Assembly (NCBI GenBank): GCA_963682175.1
Contig: OY821774.1
Coordinates: forward strand, 43,290,201 to 43,354,200
From: Triglochin maritima
Lineage: Eukaryota > Streptophyta > Magnoliopsida > Alismatales > Juncaginaceae
Length of the DNA: 64,000 nt
Reading direction: 5' to 3'
Part shown: positions 11,343 to 22,080 of the stretch, piece after piece
Layout of the letters: each line of letters begins with the position of its first letter
How positions within the stretch are numbered: the first letter of the stretch is position 1
The notes under the pieces: generated by a model
Told to the model about the DNA's origin: nothing
Database searches by the model: none
Seen by the model: the letters and a program-made list of their open reading frames with translations, nothing else
Program-made: the position numbers and the translations under genes

Positions 11343-13768
11343 TGAAGGGAATGTGTTCTAAAAGTTTTACTTTTAAATGTCAATTATTATGAATTGAATG
11401 AGAAATCATTTTGTTCCTTGTTTATGTTATTCGTCTTTTAGAAGTGTTAAGGAAGAGGCTCTTGGTCCTTAACCGTAGAGCTCTAAAAGATATTGGTTTA
11501 CATAAAACAAAAGATATTCGCAATCATGGTAATTAACATGGGACATTAATTACCGAGTTAAGATTGTCGTGTTGGTCATAGCACTACTGCAGAATTGGGA
11601 ATACTCGTCGCCTAATAGACGTCAGTTGTTACAAAGGCCGACGTCTAATATAGAGAAGATCAAATAGACGTCGGTCGTCTATACCTCCGACGTGTATACA
11701 TAATAGACGTCAGGGAATAGACGTCGTCTGTTAGCAACCGACGTCTATACTCAATAGACGTCGGGGAATAGACGTCGGAGGTATACAATATCCGACGTCT
11801 ATTGGTCTTTAAAAGGAATCAGACAGTTGCGTTTTCTTTAACTCTTTCCAGACAGAAAATACGAAACCCTAGCCGCCTGTGATTCCTCCGATCTGATTCC
11901 TCGATTCATCCCGTCTGATTTCTCCGATCCATCCCGCGATCTCCTCCGCCACTACAGCCATCTTCGATCTTCTCTATTTTGTTCTCTTCCGCATCTCCGG
12001 AGATTGGTTGAATCTCTCAACCCCTAATCTCTCGACCTCTTAATTTTTTTGGTTGATTGTTAGTGTAGATTTTGATTTGCATTTCATTTTAAACTTTAAC
12101 TTTAGATCCATTAGTGGCTTGCGATCGACCCTTTAGTTTTGGTTGATGTTAGTGTATATGAAAAAATAGTAGATGGTAGATGATACACCTTACATTCATG
12201 ATATTTTCTGTTTAACATATTTTTTCATGTTAAAATTATAGTCCTCTGTCTGCAAGTAGATTTAAAGAGGATTGATGTCGCTGTCGACGGCGGCGTCAAT
12301 CCTCTTTAAACCTACCTTCCTCTGTCTGCAAGTAGATTTAAAGAGGATTGATGTCGCTGTCGACGCCATGCGTCCGCTTGGTTTCCCCAAGACTTTAAAG
12401 AGGATTGATACACCGCTCGGAGGTATACAATTTCTCATGTCACTATCATTTTTTTGTAAATTAATTGTGCTGTATATTTCTTTGTAACAAGTTCACATGT
12501 ATATTTATGTATACAATTTATGCCTTAATATAATAACCCCAATTTAATGTGTAATGAATGATTGTCTATATATGCTTGTATGTTTGTGTTTGTGCAGGAT
12601 GCTTTTTTTGTCAATGTTTAGGAATAGACGTCGGATGTCTTGAACATACGACGTCTATGCTTGTATGTATAGACGTCGGATATTCATAGACATCCGACGT
12701 CTATTCCTTGGACAATAGACGTCGGATGTCTATACGTCCGACATCTAAGAATAGACGTCGTGCGCATACACGTCGGATGGGAGGATGTTAATATCCGACG
12801 TGTATATACCCTAACATCCGACGTCTATGGTCTTTTTTGTAGTAGTGTAGATCATTGTAGCTCTACAATTGAGTGACGACACAGGTATGCAAAAGAGGAA
12901 AATATTACTTTTGTATACTGAATAGACCTAATAAGTAAAATATTATAGAAATGTGTTTCTGCGTCATTAATATTTTACTGTGTCTTTGGTCCTTTGATAT
13001 GAGACTTATATCCGATCACTTAAGAATTGCTTAATTAGACTAGTGTCTTAAGCTATCGATGAGTGTAGTGTAAAGACATTAGTTGGTTAAGTATGACTTT
13101 CGTTGGAGAAGATAGTTAGTCAAAAGATTATCATTGCCCCTCTTAATTGAGTGATGATATTAGTGGGCCCCTTGATAAAGCAAAGTTATAATGTGCACAA
13201 TGTGATTTGAGTTAAGTCACATATTTATAACTAGCTTAAAGAGATCAAGAAATGGATACTAATACAAAGATGACACAATACTACTTTGTGTGTAATCTTA
13301 ATATCATGAGGCAAGGGACGGACACAAGTGGTGCACTCCATTACTAAATGGATCGGGTTTTGGTTCAAGTGGAATTAAGACATCTAACTAATTGGGAGCT
13401 ATAATGTGTAGCTAGATACCGCTTATAGCTTGTGATATTAAACTCTTAATATCACTGCCAATTTAGTTTAGATCCTCCCATAGGTCACACCACAAAACTG
13501 GGAAACAAGAAATGAGGATTTTGAGTTCATAAGATGTGTCGGGTTTCATGTAGAAAATATGACACATGGGGTGAACAAGCAAAATCAAAATTATGTTGTG
13601 ATTAATAACATAATTAGAATCTAAATTAAATTCACATGTGATGTAAGTATTATGGGATGTATTGATTTATCATTACATAGGATAATATGTTACATAAGTT
13701 GTGAATTAACTACTAATCCCGAAATGTCGAATTTTGTAGGGGTTTAACCAAAATTTGACCAACTACAA
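11343..13768 (+). repeat. Copia 3' LTR, 5' part, interrupted by a CACTA element
   Basis: The LTR begins TGAAGGGAATGTG directly after the polypurine tract. Without the CACTA insertion it is about 1.16 kb and aligns through its length to the LTR copy at 37584-38376 and to the reverse copy at 38377-40028. From those copies the full LTR should be roughly 2.2 kb, so about half is missing here. It breaks off at about 13768, where the inverted LTR start begins. Confidence 0.85.
11582..12847. mobile_element. Non-autonomous CACTA (En/Spm-type) transposon
   Basis: The element starts CACTACTGC and ends GTAGTAGTG, the CACTA terminal signature, and is flanked by a 3-bp duplication TAG (11579-11581, 12848-12850). 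Both ends (about 11600-11810 and 12620-12835) are packed with repeats of AGACGTCGG and its inverse CCGACGTCT, the subterminal repeats typical of CACTA elements and their transposase. The LTR copy near 37820 lacks the insertion and gives the empty site. The interior holds a pyrimidine-rich leader-like stretch (11820-12050) and a 47-bp direct duplication (12242-12288 and 12319-12365). No transposase is present. Confidence 0.92.
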
Positions 13769-14002
13769 ACCAACACGACAATCTTAACTCGGTAATTAAT
13801 GTCCCATGTTAATTACCATGATTGCGAATATCTTTTGTTTTATGTAAACCAATATCTTTTAGAGCTCTACGGTTAAGGACCAAGAGTCTTTTCCTTAACA
13901 CTTCTAAAAGACGAATAACATAAACAAGGAACAAAATAATTTCTCATTCAATTCATAATAATTGACATTTAAAAGTAAAACTTTTAGAACACATTCCCTT
14001 CA
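13769..14002 (-). repeat. Inverted copy of the LTR 5' end
   Basis: These 234 bp are the reverse complement of 11343-11576 with only a few mismatches, ending in CATTCCCTTCA at the right edge of the insertion. Together with 5141-5471 it gives the insertion the outer ends of a reverse-oriented LTR. Confidence 0.9.
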
Positions 14003-14080
14003 TCTGGTACCCCCAATGGTTGAGGCGTTTTACCCAAATGCCTCCCTCATGTGGGGGCGTTCTACCTAGACATCTCGTCC

Positions 14081-17000
14081 ATTTTTTTTAAATTCATCTG
14101 ATTCAGAAACTTCGTCAAACATTTTTGTGGTGTTGGTACTGGTAAAGTGATGAAAATTTAGGCAAAATTTTTAGTTTAAGTGACTGGACGAAATGAGTAT
14201 TAAATGGATTGTAAAAGGTAAAATGATAATTCAGACGGATGATTTAAGTAAAAATGAGACGACCACAATTCCTTTCTTTTCCGACAACCAAAGAGTTGGT
14301 CAGTACTGTAGGGAGTGACAAGTCATATATAATATTTGATTGATTACTAATAAAAGTTTAATTAAAACACATTTCATTCTTATTTTCAAACGAAAAAATA
14401 TTAAAATTAATTTTGAAGAAAAAAATGACTTCGCAGGCAATTTGTTTAGCATCACCAATAAATGTATTACTTTGTGTTATACTTATATGTCATAAAGTAT
14501 AAAATAGAGTTTAAACTTTCCTATAATTTCTGTAAATGGATCACCCCCCTGTGAGAACTACTGACTCAACTGAGGTCATATGATGCACCCAAATCCAAGC
14601 AAACAACTTTAAGTTGTAAGACTGTTTATATATCTAGATCATGTGTCTATTAATTACACGACTCTCAAGTTAACTATTAAGGTGCGTTTAGAATGGAGAC
14701 TAGAGCTAGCTAGAATACCACAGTAAGACTTCAACTCGTGAGGCTATTACCAGATCCTTTGGTGTAACAATAATATCTCTTGCAATTACTCGTTGTGTTT
14801 GGTGTAATTTTCATTTTCCTCCGTCAATTTAGACAACCCCGGACAATAAATAACAGCCGCAACACTTTCTAACGACCAGAGGTCTTAAAAAATCTCAAAA
14901 TATTTTTTTTTAGATTGTACTCGCTTATCAAACATCACCACGACGATTGGTCAGAATAAGTCAATTGTTAACCCCTTCAGTAGCTGCATGTCTCATCGCC
15001 AAGGCTCAAAAGTTATAAATATTAATCACTAAATTCCATGTTACAACCAACGTACACATGACATATACATCAACCAAAAAACAATACACATTTCTTCCTC
15101 CGCAAACAAAACATAACATAAAGTTCACACGACACAAACCCCCAAACCCTAGATCTCTCCTGGTGGGTACGTAATCGCCACCCACATGCACGCCTGACGA
15201 TCCCACTCCATTTTGTTACCACTTCCAAGTTTAATTAATATCCCTCCGCAATTAAGAATTTCGTACGTGTAGTTATGGTTAGTAACATCTCTGTGTTTAC
15301 AGTGTAGTGGTGTCTCCCCATCAAATAGCGCGAATATTGGTGTTGTGTCTCTCCCTCCACATGCAAACCCCATCTCCTCCAATTCTTAATTTCTTGGGAA
15401 AACGCAAATTCATATATGATAAAACATAGGCAGACATCAAGGTGGTGTTATAATTACAATGCTATCTATATATCATCTTCCGGGTTGCTAAGTTGACGTG
15501 GGTTGCATGTGTTGAATTAAGATATTAATTCCTTGTTGAGGTGGCGATTTTGATGTTTTCATCGTCTTATGTTGGCATATGTGGGAGTAGCTAAGGAATC
15601 TACATATATAACTCAGAGGAACTTTTGATTTAATTACATATGTGTTGCAGTTTAATTAGTTCTGTATGGGCATGCATGTTGCCAATTTGTCATGTTAGAT
15701 GGATATTGCAATTTGTGTGGCACTTGAGTTTTTTTTTAAGTTAAAATGTTTGTTGTGATCAAGTGTTGAACTTGAGACTAGAATTGGTATACATGTAGAA
15801 ATTACTTATAAGTTAACAACATAATAAATAAAATAAGATAGAAGTTTTTTTACTTGTATATAAGTATATAACCACATATCGTTTTTATATGTGGTGTGAC
15901 AAACTTATTTTGTTGATTATATCAACTTAGCTCAGCCTTGTTTTGGATAAGAACCTTGTTTGTAGCACGACTTTTATGACAAATAAACATATAGTTTACT
16001 GACTACTGTAACGTATGTGTCCTATCTAGACTAACCTTACCTAAGCACGATTAGGATCATACTTTAAATATCTCACGTTAAAGTCCAAATCTGTTAATTA
16101 ATACGCTAGGTCAAGCATGCATAGATATAACCAAACTCTTCTCTTTTTCTTCTCAAAGTCTTTGTGGTGGACTGGTGGTAAAACCCTAGCAATCTAGCTT
16201 TTAGCAAATATTAAATACACACGGCAGGAGGAAAGTTGAAGCAATGAATTATACCATCAAATATGGCTCTTAATTAATATACCAACTTTTCTTTATCTTT
16301 GGAGAGTTCATCAATGGAGTGATAAGATTCGACAAAAACCATAAAGAAACTAAACCTAAACTGAAGTTAAAGTGAATGTTGGCATGATTTATATTCTAAA
16401 TTCTAAAACATCTGAAAAAATATATCCAACATGACAAAAGCTAGAACCCAATTCCAAAGCTAGCTGGAACAGACAATCCGTTTCTTATCCATTGGGTGGA
16501 TTATTCATGCCCACTTTTGTCATGTAATGTTATTTTAATTTTAGATCTTATTATTTTGATATAAATTGAGGCTATAGAATCAAGAAACATGGGAATGGGA
16601 AAGAGTTAAAACAATTATTTAGGAACTTTCAATTGAGTGAGACACTTCTACATGAATTGCAAATCATTCCAACCGTATAAGCTACTTCCATCCAACTCTA
16701 CAAATACCAATATGTATGTTTGGACCTTAAGCATTTCAAACATCTTTTGCAAATAGTACACCTTTGGAGGAATTTATATGCATTTTAAATGTTGATTTTT
16801 AATTTATATATATCATAAAAGTTACAACCATTCATAGATGTGATGCTGCTCGAAAAATCTTACGTTTGTCTCCAAACGTCTTTAAATCAAGATACGACAA
16901 CTAATAAAATTATCTTTCCCAAACTAATCAAATCCTTCAACTGGGATTTGAGCTGTAATAAACATGATGTCAAATTGCCCATAAGATATCAAATCACTTA

Positions 17001-20000
17001 TATTACACAGGAATCTTAGTTCATGACCTTTGTAGTACTGTTAGCAACATTTGTGCCTTGTCGTTAGTTTTAATTTCGACCCAACTTGCATTTAAATTGT
17101 ACCTGACTCATAAAGTAATCAAATCTGTCGAACTAACATAATTTTATAAAGTCCATGACTTCTACTTTGTTTGAAGCAGTATGCCTTGTCTTCAGTTCTT
17201 GGCTCACATTGCCATAAAAAATGTTTTAATCATTCATAATCTAATCAAACTCCTCAAACTACAGCAAGGATTTGAATACACGCCTATAAAATATACTACT
17301 TCGAAGCAATTGTGTCTTGTCTTCAATTCCGAGTTCTAGTTTTAAAGGTTGATCATGTCAGTTATTGTAAACTAATTAAACCTCTCAAACTCCAATAAAG
17401 AAACTCTATATAGATTGCTACCCATAGTAAACTAATCAAGACCCTCACACCCTCATTAAAAACTCCAAGTAGCATAGATGGTGTCTTTAATTAATTATTT
17501 GGTTGTAATGAGCTGTTGGCTCTGCAGGGTTTATGTGGTTTAGGGTTTGCTTTTCTTGTGCCAATGAGTAGCAAACCAATATGTTTGTCTTTGTTCAACC
17601 CAGCAAGAATCTTAATGATCTAGCTGTTGGAGAAGTGTTGGGAAGTGGTTTTTGGTAGCTCTAAATCAAATTGTTTTGCAACTTGCCATGACCACTACCA
17701 TGCTAACAACTTGAGGCCAAGCTCCTCAAACCCTAAGACCAACAAAATATGGATAAGGATAATAACCACATTGTCTTTTCCTTTTGGATCTCCACTTGTG
17801 CTTTACATAAACTCTTTTCTTGCTTATGTTCTTCTTATGGGGCAAGTGCCACTATGGGTCTGATTTGATTTATAAGTTCACTATTCCTTTTTATAATTGC
17901 TTATGTTCTAATCCCAAGAAAAATGTTCACTATTCCTTTTTATAATTCATTATTTTTCGACAGATATAAGCATCCAATTATGCATTAATTGGCATTTCTT
18001 TATATGTTGGATTTCCCCCCTACTTTATTCTAATTAAAGCTCAAGAAATCATCCTTTTCATTAAACTCAATACTTCATCTTCACTATTCCAATATAAAAA
18101 TCAACCAAGTTAAACACTACTTGGTTATAACTTGTTTTGTAATACATTAATAGATGCGAAGAGACTTGTATTGAAGGCTTTAAAATTATAGTTGTTTTAT
18201 AGTTTTGTAGTGCTTTTAGGCTTTAGTTGCGCTCAAAAGCTATTGAACACGCTTACATCAAGTGAAAACTGTGAACTAATATTTTTTATCATGTTATTAA
18301 TCATCTAGTATTTAAAACTACATGCTAAGGTGTTTTTTATTCAATTATTGTAAAAACTTCACCAAAATAAGCTTTTGTACGTAAGTGGTCATTGCAACTT
18401 GTTTCAAGTTGATCTATTTGGCTTCACCACTTTTCTGACAAAGGTATCTTTTTTGCTACCCATTCAACAAAGACCAAAAAGAGAAATGCTAAAGATAGAG
18501 AACAAAAGACGATAACAAAAGGTATAAAGAAGGAATGAAAAAATAAAGAAAAAAGGGCAAAAAAAAGTTATATAAATCTGCCATGTCTTAGAGTGGAGAG
18601 GAGAGAAGATAACGTGCCTGTGAGCCACAATATCACGTGAGGGGCCATTTTGCAAGAAAAGAGGAATTCCTTCGTAACTTTATATGTGTAGTGTTTCAGT
18701 GTTTGTTGTGCTTTAACATCTATAAAATTGATATTCCTTTTAACGACACATACAAGTAGGGGTGAACGGAATCGATACGAAACGAATGTGTCAGTATCTG
18801 AATATGAATCTATTTTTTTACTTGTATTCGAATCCAAATCCAAATCCGATCGGATTTATGAGAGAGGGATCCGAATTCGAATTTGTCGGATTCGAATGCG
18901 AATTCGAATAAAATCGCATCCGAACCAAGTTTAAAATCCATTTTGAATCAAGATATCCAAATTCGTTAAAAACCGAAAAGACCTGATTTTTTTATAGAAC
19001 CTCGTTTTCAGGTAATACTACTAAATACGACATAATTTTCAGGTAATAAAATATCATTAACACATGTGTTCTCACTTCTAGCAAGCATAATACCTATACA
19101 TGATATAACTACCTAACTCCTAAAATATCTTTTGATTCTTTTATACTTAGATTACTATTGATCTAAACAAGAATAAATCCCAGTCCTTTATTTTTTGGCT
19201 ACATGAAAAAATATTAAACATAATATAAATAAGATAATTTAATTCATATATGTTTTATATATTATTATTTTTATTTATATGTGCATATAAAATACGAAAC
19301 AAATATTATTCGAATCGGATGTACTAATATCCATATTCGTTTCATTTTTTACGGATGTTTATATCCAAATACAAATTCGGTTGCGAATTTTTTTTCTCAG
19401 ATAAATCTTTTGATTTCGAATACGGAGTCGGTCGGATTGACAAATAACCCTAAAAATAATATAGAGCAGAAGTAGGTTTTGCTTAGCATGTAATTAATAT
19501 GTATCATTAACGTGCATTAGAATGTAAATATTTGCACGGTGATGACGAATTAATAAATAGATTATTGAAGTTTTGTTAGTTCCCTCAATTAGATTCGTCG
19601 TACAGTGGTGTTGAGTCTATGAGTTTGATTATGAATGTAACATTTTTTTTGTTTCAACATCTTATTATTGTATTCCGGATATTTATATGTTTACCCATTT
19701 ATCTACATTTAATGTACGGTGCAGATCGCACTTGGATTAAAGTTTTATTATGGCATAAATATCTGGAACTCTCTCCTTTCTTGTAACCTTATTACGTAAT
19801 AGTGGATTAAGTTTAGAGGCGCATGCAGGCGTGGTTTTTTCCCATAAGGGTTTTACACGTAAAATCATTTTGTGTTGTGACGTGTTTTTCTTCGATTTTT
19901 TGTGTCGAGTGACTGTCTCCTACATGTCGAAATCCCAACGGTAATACACAAAGATCTTGTTTATGAGAATTGTGAGGCTCTCCAATAATTCTACCATTAC

Positions 20001-21102
20001 ATACGAATACATTTTTACATGTGTATTGATGAACATAGTGCATGAGTCAAATAAAGACCCAACACAAGCAGGTTGGGATTCCATATTGGGTACAAGAGTT
20101 TGGCATGAGATTCCGATGAATAAAAGTGGCTGATGACTTCTCCATAAATAAAAAAGACATATCGATAAAAAAAACATACTAAAATTTGACCTCTAAAAAG
20201 CACGAATGAATTAATGGCGGAAAGGTGTCTTCTAATATCCAGTTTGTTTTTTTAATTTTTGCTTATAATAACCTTGCAAATGCACACCATGTTTAATTCT
20301 GTCCATCTTTTGTGTGTTGTCAATTAATTATATCGAGGAAGATAAGTGATCGAATCAAATTTGGACTATTTCTCTAGCTCAATCACGTAGATCGTTTATT
20401 TTGGACTAGCAATACTGGAGATAGTATTGCAGACAAGTAGTTTGTATCTGTAAATGGAATTCGGTAAGAATAAGTAATCAAACTTTCATAAAGAATGTGT
20501 GGAAAAAATAATAGTTACGTTGAAAACTCACATTCGGGAGATGCTACTTCTAGACATAATTAAACCCATCATCCTAAATGTTAATACAATAGCTTCAGTA
20601 CTCTTTCATCGTGCAATGTTTTGGGAAAACTACACACCATGTGAATCATCTAATAAAGCATTAATTTAATTTGGTTTTTTCTTGAAAACTGATTAAGTTA
20701 TTTTAGTTGATGATTCGACGTGATCAAATTGTTAAAAACTAGCTTAATGCACTTCCAAAAAAAACTATAATGAATTAATGATGATATTTTTTATTTTTTC
20801 GTTCAAATGATAATTATCAAAAGAAAATATTGATAATTACAACGTTCAAACCAAATAAAGCACACCAATTAGATTAAAAAAATTCACAAGAAAGACACAA
20901 ATACAACCAACCATCCTATCTTTGCAAAACCAACCCTAAACCAAATAATATTAACAAATAACTCCCGCACGATTCCAACTCAAAGTCCTCATCTACGGTG
21001 GGTTTGTGCACTAGACTCCGAGAAAAAGCAACGGAAAATTTTGTTTGACTCCATAGATGGGATTTGTTTATGCACTCCTCGGAATCCATGACCACATTTT
21101 GT
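14081..21102. other. Long gene-poor stretch
   Basis: Seven kilobases of AT-rich DNA. No gene, RNA gene or clear transposon border could be supported. The open frames of 60-90 codons lack recognisable domains. At 18758-19450 there is a segment beginning TAGGGGTGAACGG with many GAAT/ATTCG words and ending near CAAATAACCCTA. It looks like a decayed MITE, but no target duplication is visible. Confidence 0.5.
15149..15382 (-). other. Unrecognised 77-codon open frame
   Basis: A 77-residue frame with several Cys and Trp residues and no family I recognise. It has no hydrophobic signal peptide, no obvious TATA context and an overlapping 66-codon frame on the same strand. It is listed only because its amino-acid composition looks less random than that of neighbouring frames. 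It may be an exon remnant or chance. Confidence 0.12.
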
Positions 21103-21110
21103 CTACTTTC

Positions 21111-21674
21111 CACGGTTTTAAAAATTGAACCGGACCGGACGGTTCGACCCGGTCGGACCGAGAACCGATGGTCTGGCGGCCGATTCAGCCAAAAAACAGA
21201 GCTTCTAGTAGAACCGTTCTGAATCGGATTGGGCCGGGTGGTCGGACTGGTTGGTCGGATCGGACATAAAAATATTTCAAATTTTCTTAATTTTTTTAAA
21301 ATAAGAAAATACGAGGATTTTAGATTCTTAATCCAAATATTGCTTTCTCTAATTCTTATTCAAGCAACTTTGTCGAGTTAAGGAAAGATAACAAATTTGT
21401 TGATTTAAGTAAACATAACAAATTTGTTGAATTAAGTAATTTGTGATTAATATCATGTATTATATTTAATGTTTGGTATGTATATATTAAATAGTTTTAT
21501 AGAAATCGATTCAAACCGGTCCGACCGTTAATATTTATTCGGTCCGGTCCAACTTCGGGTCTAAAAATGATGACGTCATGCTGACGTCATCAACAGTTGG
21601 ACCGTGGTTCGACCACATTGAACCAAAACCAGAGTTTTATCGGTTCGATGACCGGTTCGGTTCTGAAAACCTTG
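21111..21674. mobile_element. hAT-type MITE upstream of the kinase gene
   Basis: A 564-bp non-coding element with about 23-bp terminal inverted repeats: CACGGTTTTAAAAATTGAAC on the left and, read inward, CAAGGTTTTCAGAACCGAAC on the right. It is flanked by a perfect 8-bp duplication CTACTTTC (21103-21110, 21675-21682). An 8-bp duplication with CA-starting ends fits the hAT superfamily. The subterminal DNA is rich in CCGGACCGG/CCGGTCCG words, likely transposase-binding repeats. Confidence 0.85.
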
Positions 21675-22014
21675 CTACTTTCATAATTTGTACAAAAAAA
21701 ATCTTTTACTTTCTCAACCTTCCAAGCTGGAAAACAACATATATTCATCGTATGCGGTCAATCAAACATGTTTTCGGTCCACCGAAAATATCTTAACAAA
21801 CACATTTCGATCAACCAGAAATTATCTTCACAAGTGATCAAACACAATTCTGTCCACCCAAAATCCTTAACCAGAATCATTCGTTTCGATACCAAAATGC
21901 ATTAAATCATCGTTCACGTTTGCTTTGAAAAATTCTAATATTTCTGGTTTCAGAAATTATTCGTTGAAAGAAACACAAACACCCCGCACAACTAGTCTTT
22001 CCCTCTGCAAACCC

Positions 22015-22022
22015 TATAAATA
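22015..22022 (+). promoter_or_regulatory. TATA box of the kinase gene
   Basis: TATAAATA lies 59 bp upstream of the proposed start codon, placing transcription start near 22045-22055. An in-frame ATG at 21925 lies upstream of this TATA box and so is unlikely to be in the mRNA. This decides the start at 22081. Confidence 0.7.
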
Positions 22023-22080
22023 CTCCCATCCCACCCCACCTAAACTCCACAGTCCCTCTCAAACCCTAACCTTCCCCACA

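Larger units (their letters stand above)
5141..14002 (+). mobile_element. Composite Ty1/copia retrotransposon with inverted LTR ends
   Basis: The insertion is bounded by a perfect 5-bp duplication TCTGG (5136-5140 and 14003-14007). Read left to right it contains: an LTR 3' end in reverse orientation (5141-5471); an LTR 3' part in forward orientation ending at 5890; a primer binding site; gag-pol; a polypurine tract; a forward LTR 5' part (11343-13768) holding a CACTA insertion; and an LTR 5' end in reverse orientation (13769-14002). The outermost bases are therefore the two ends of a reverse-oriented LTR, while the internal domain is forward. A normal insertion would have two complete direct LTRs. 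An internal inversion with deletions, or self-integration, are possible explanations (inference). Confidence 0.85.
4584..14080. mobile_element. Inverted-repeat (MITE-like) element split by a copia insertion
   Basis: The left part (4584-5140) and right part (14003-14080) form one element interrupted by the retrotransposon at 5141-14002. The GC-rich left end (GGGGGCGTCC..., then GCCCCCCATGGGGAGGC) matches, in inverted orientation, the right end at 14003-14080 (GCCTCCCTCATGTGGGGGCG). Both ends are joined to a shared AGACAC word followed by an AT-rich run. Inside the left part is a second, better inverted repeat of about 50 bp (4674-4723 against 5053-5104) containing CTCAAATTATTTCAGGTTCC. No coding capacity. 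The superfamily and the target duplication could not be determined, so the outer boundaries are approximate. Confidence 0.5.

Noticed and set aside
12272..12487. A 71-codon frame in the CACTA element
   Set aside because: It arises from the 47-bp duplication and a T-rich stretch and has no domain; CACTA transposase motifs are absent.
17627..17863. A 78-codon frame with a hydrophobic C-terminus
   Set aside because: No family, promoter or splice context could be recognised in this AT-rich stretch; it is probably chance.
18758..19450. MITE with TAGGGGTG...CCCTA ends
   Set aside because: Only the outer few bases pair and no flanking duplication was found, so the boundaries are not supported.
21925..22080. 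N-terminal extension of the kinase from the ATG at 21925
   Set aside because: The extra 52 codons lie across and upstream of the TATA box at 22015-22022 and show no conserved sequence.
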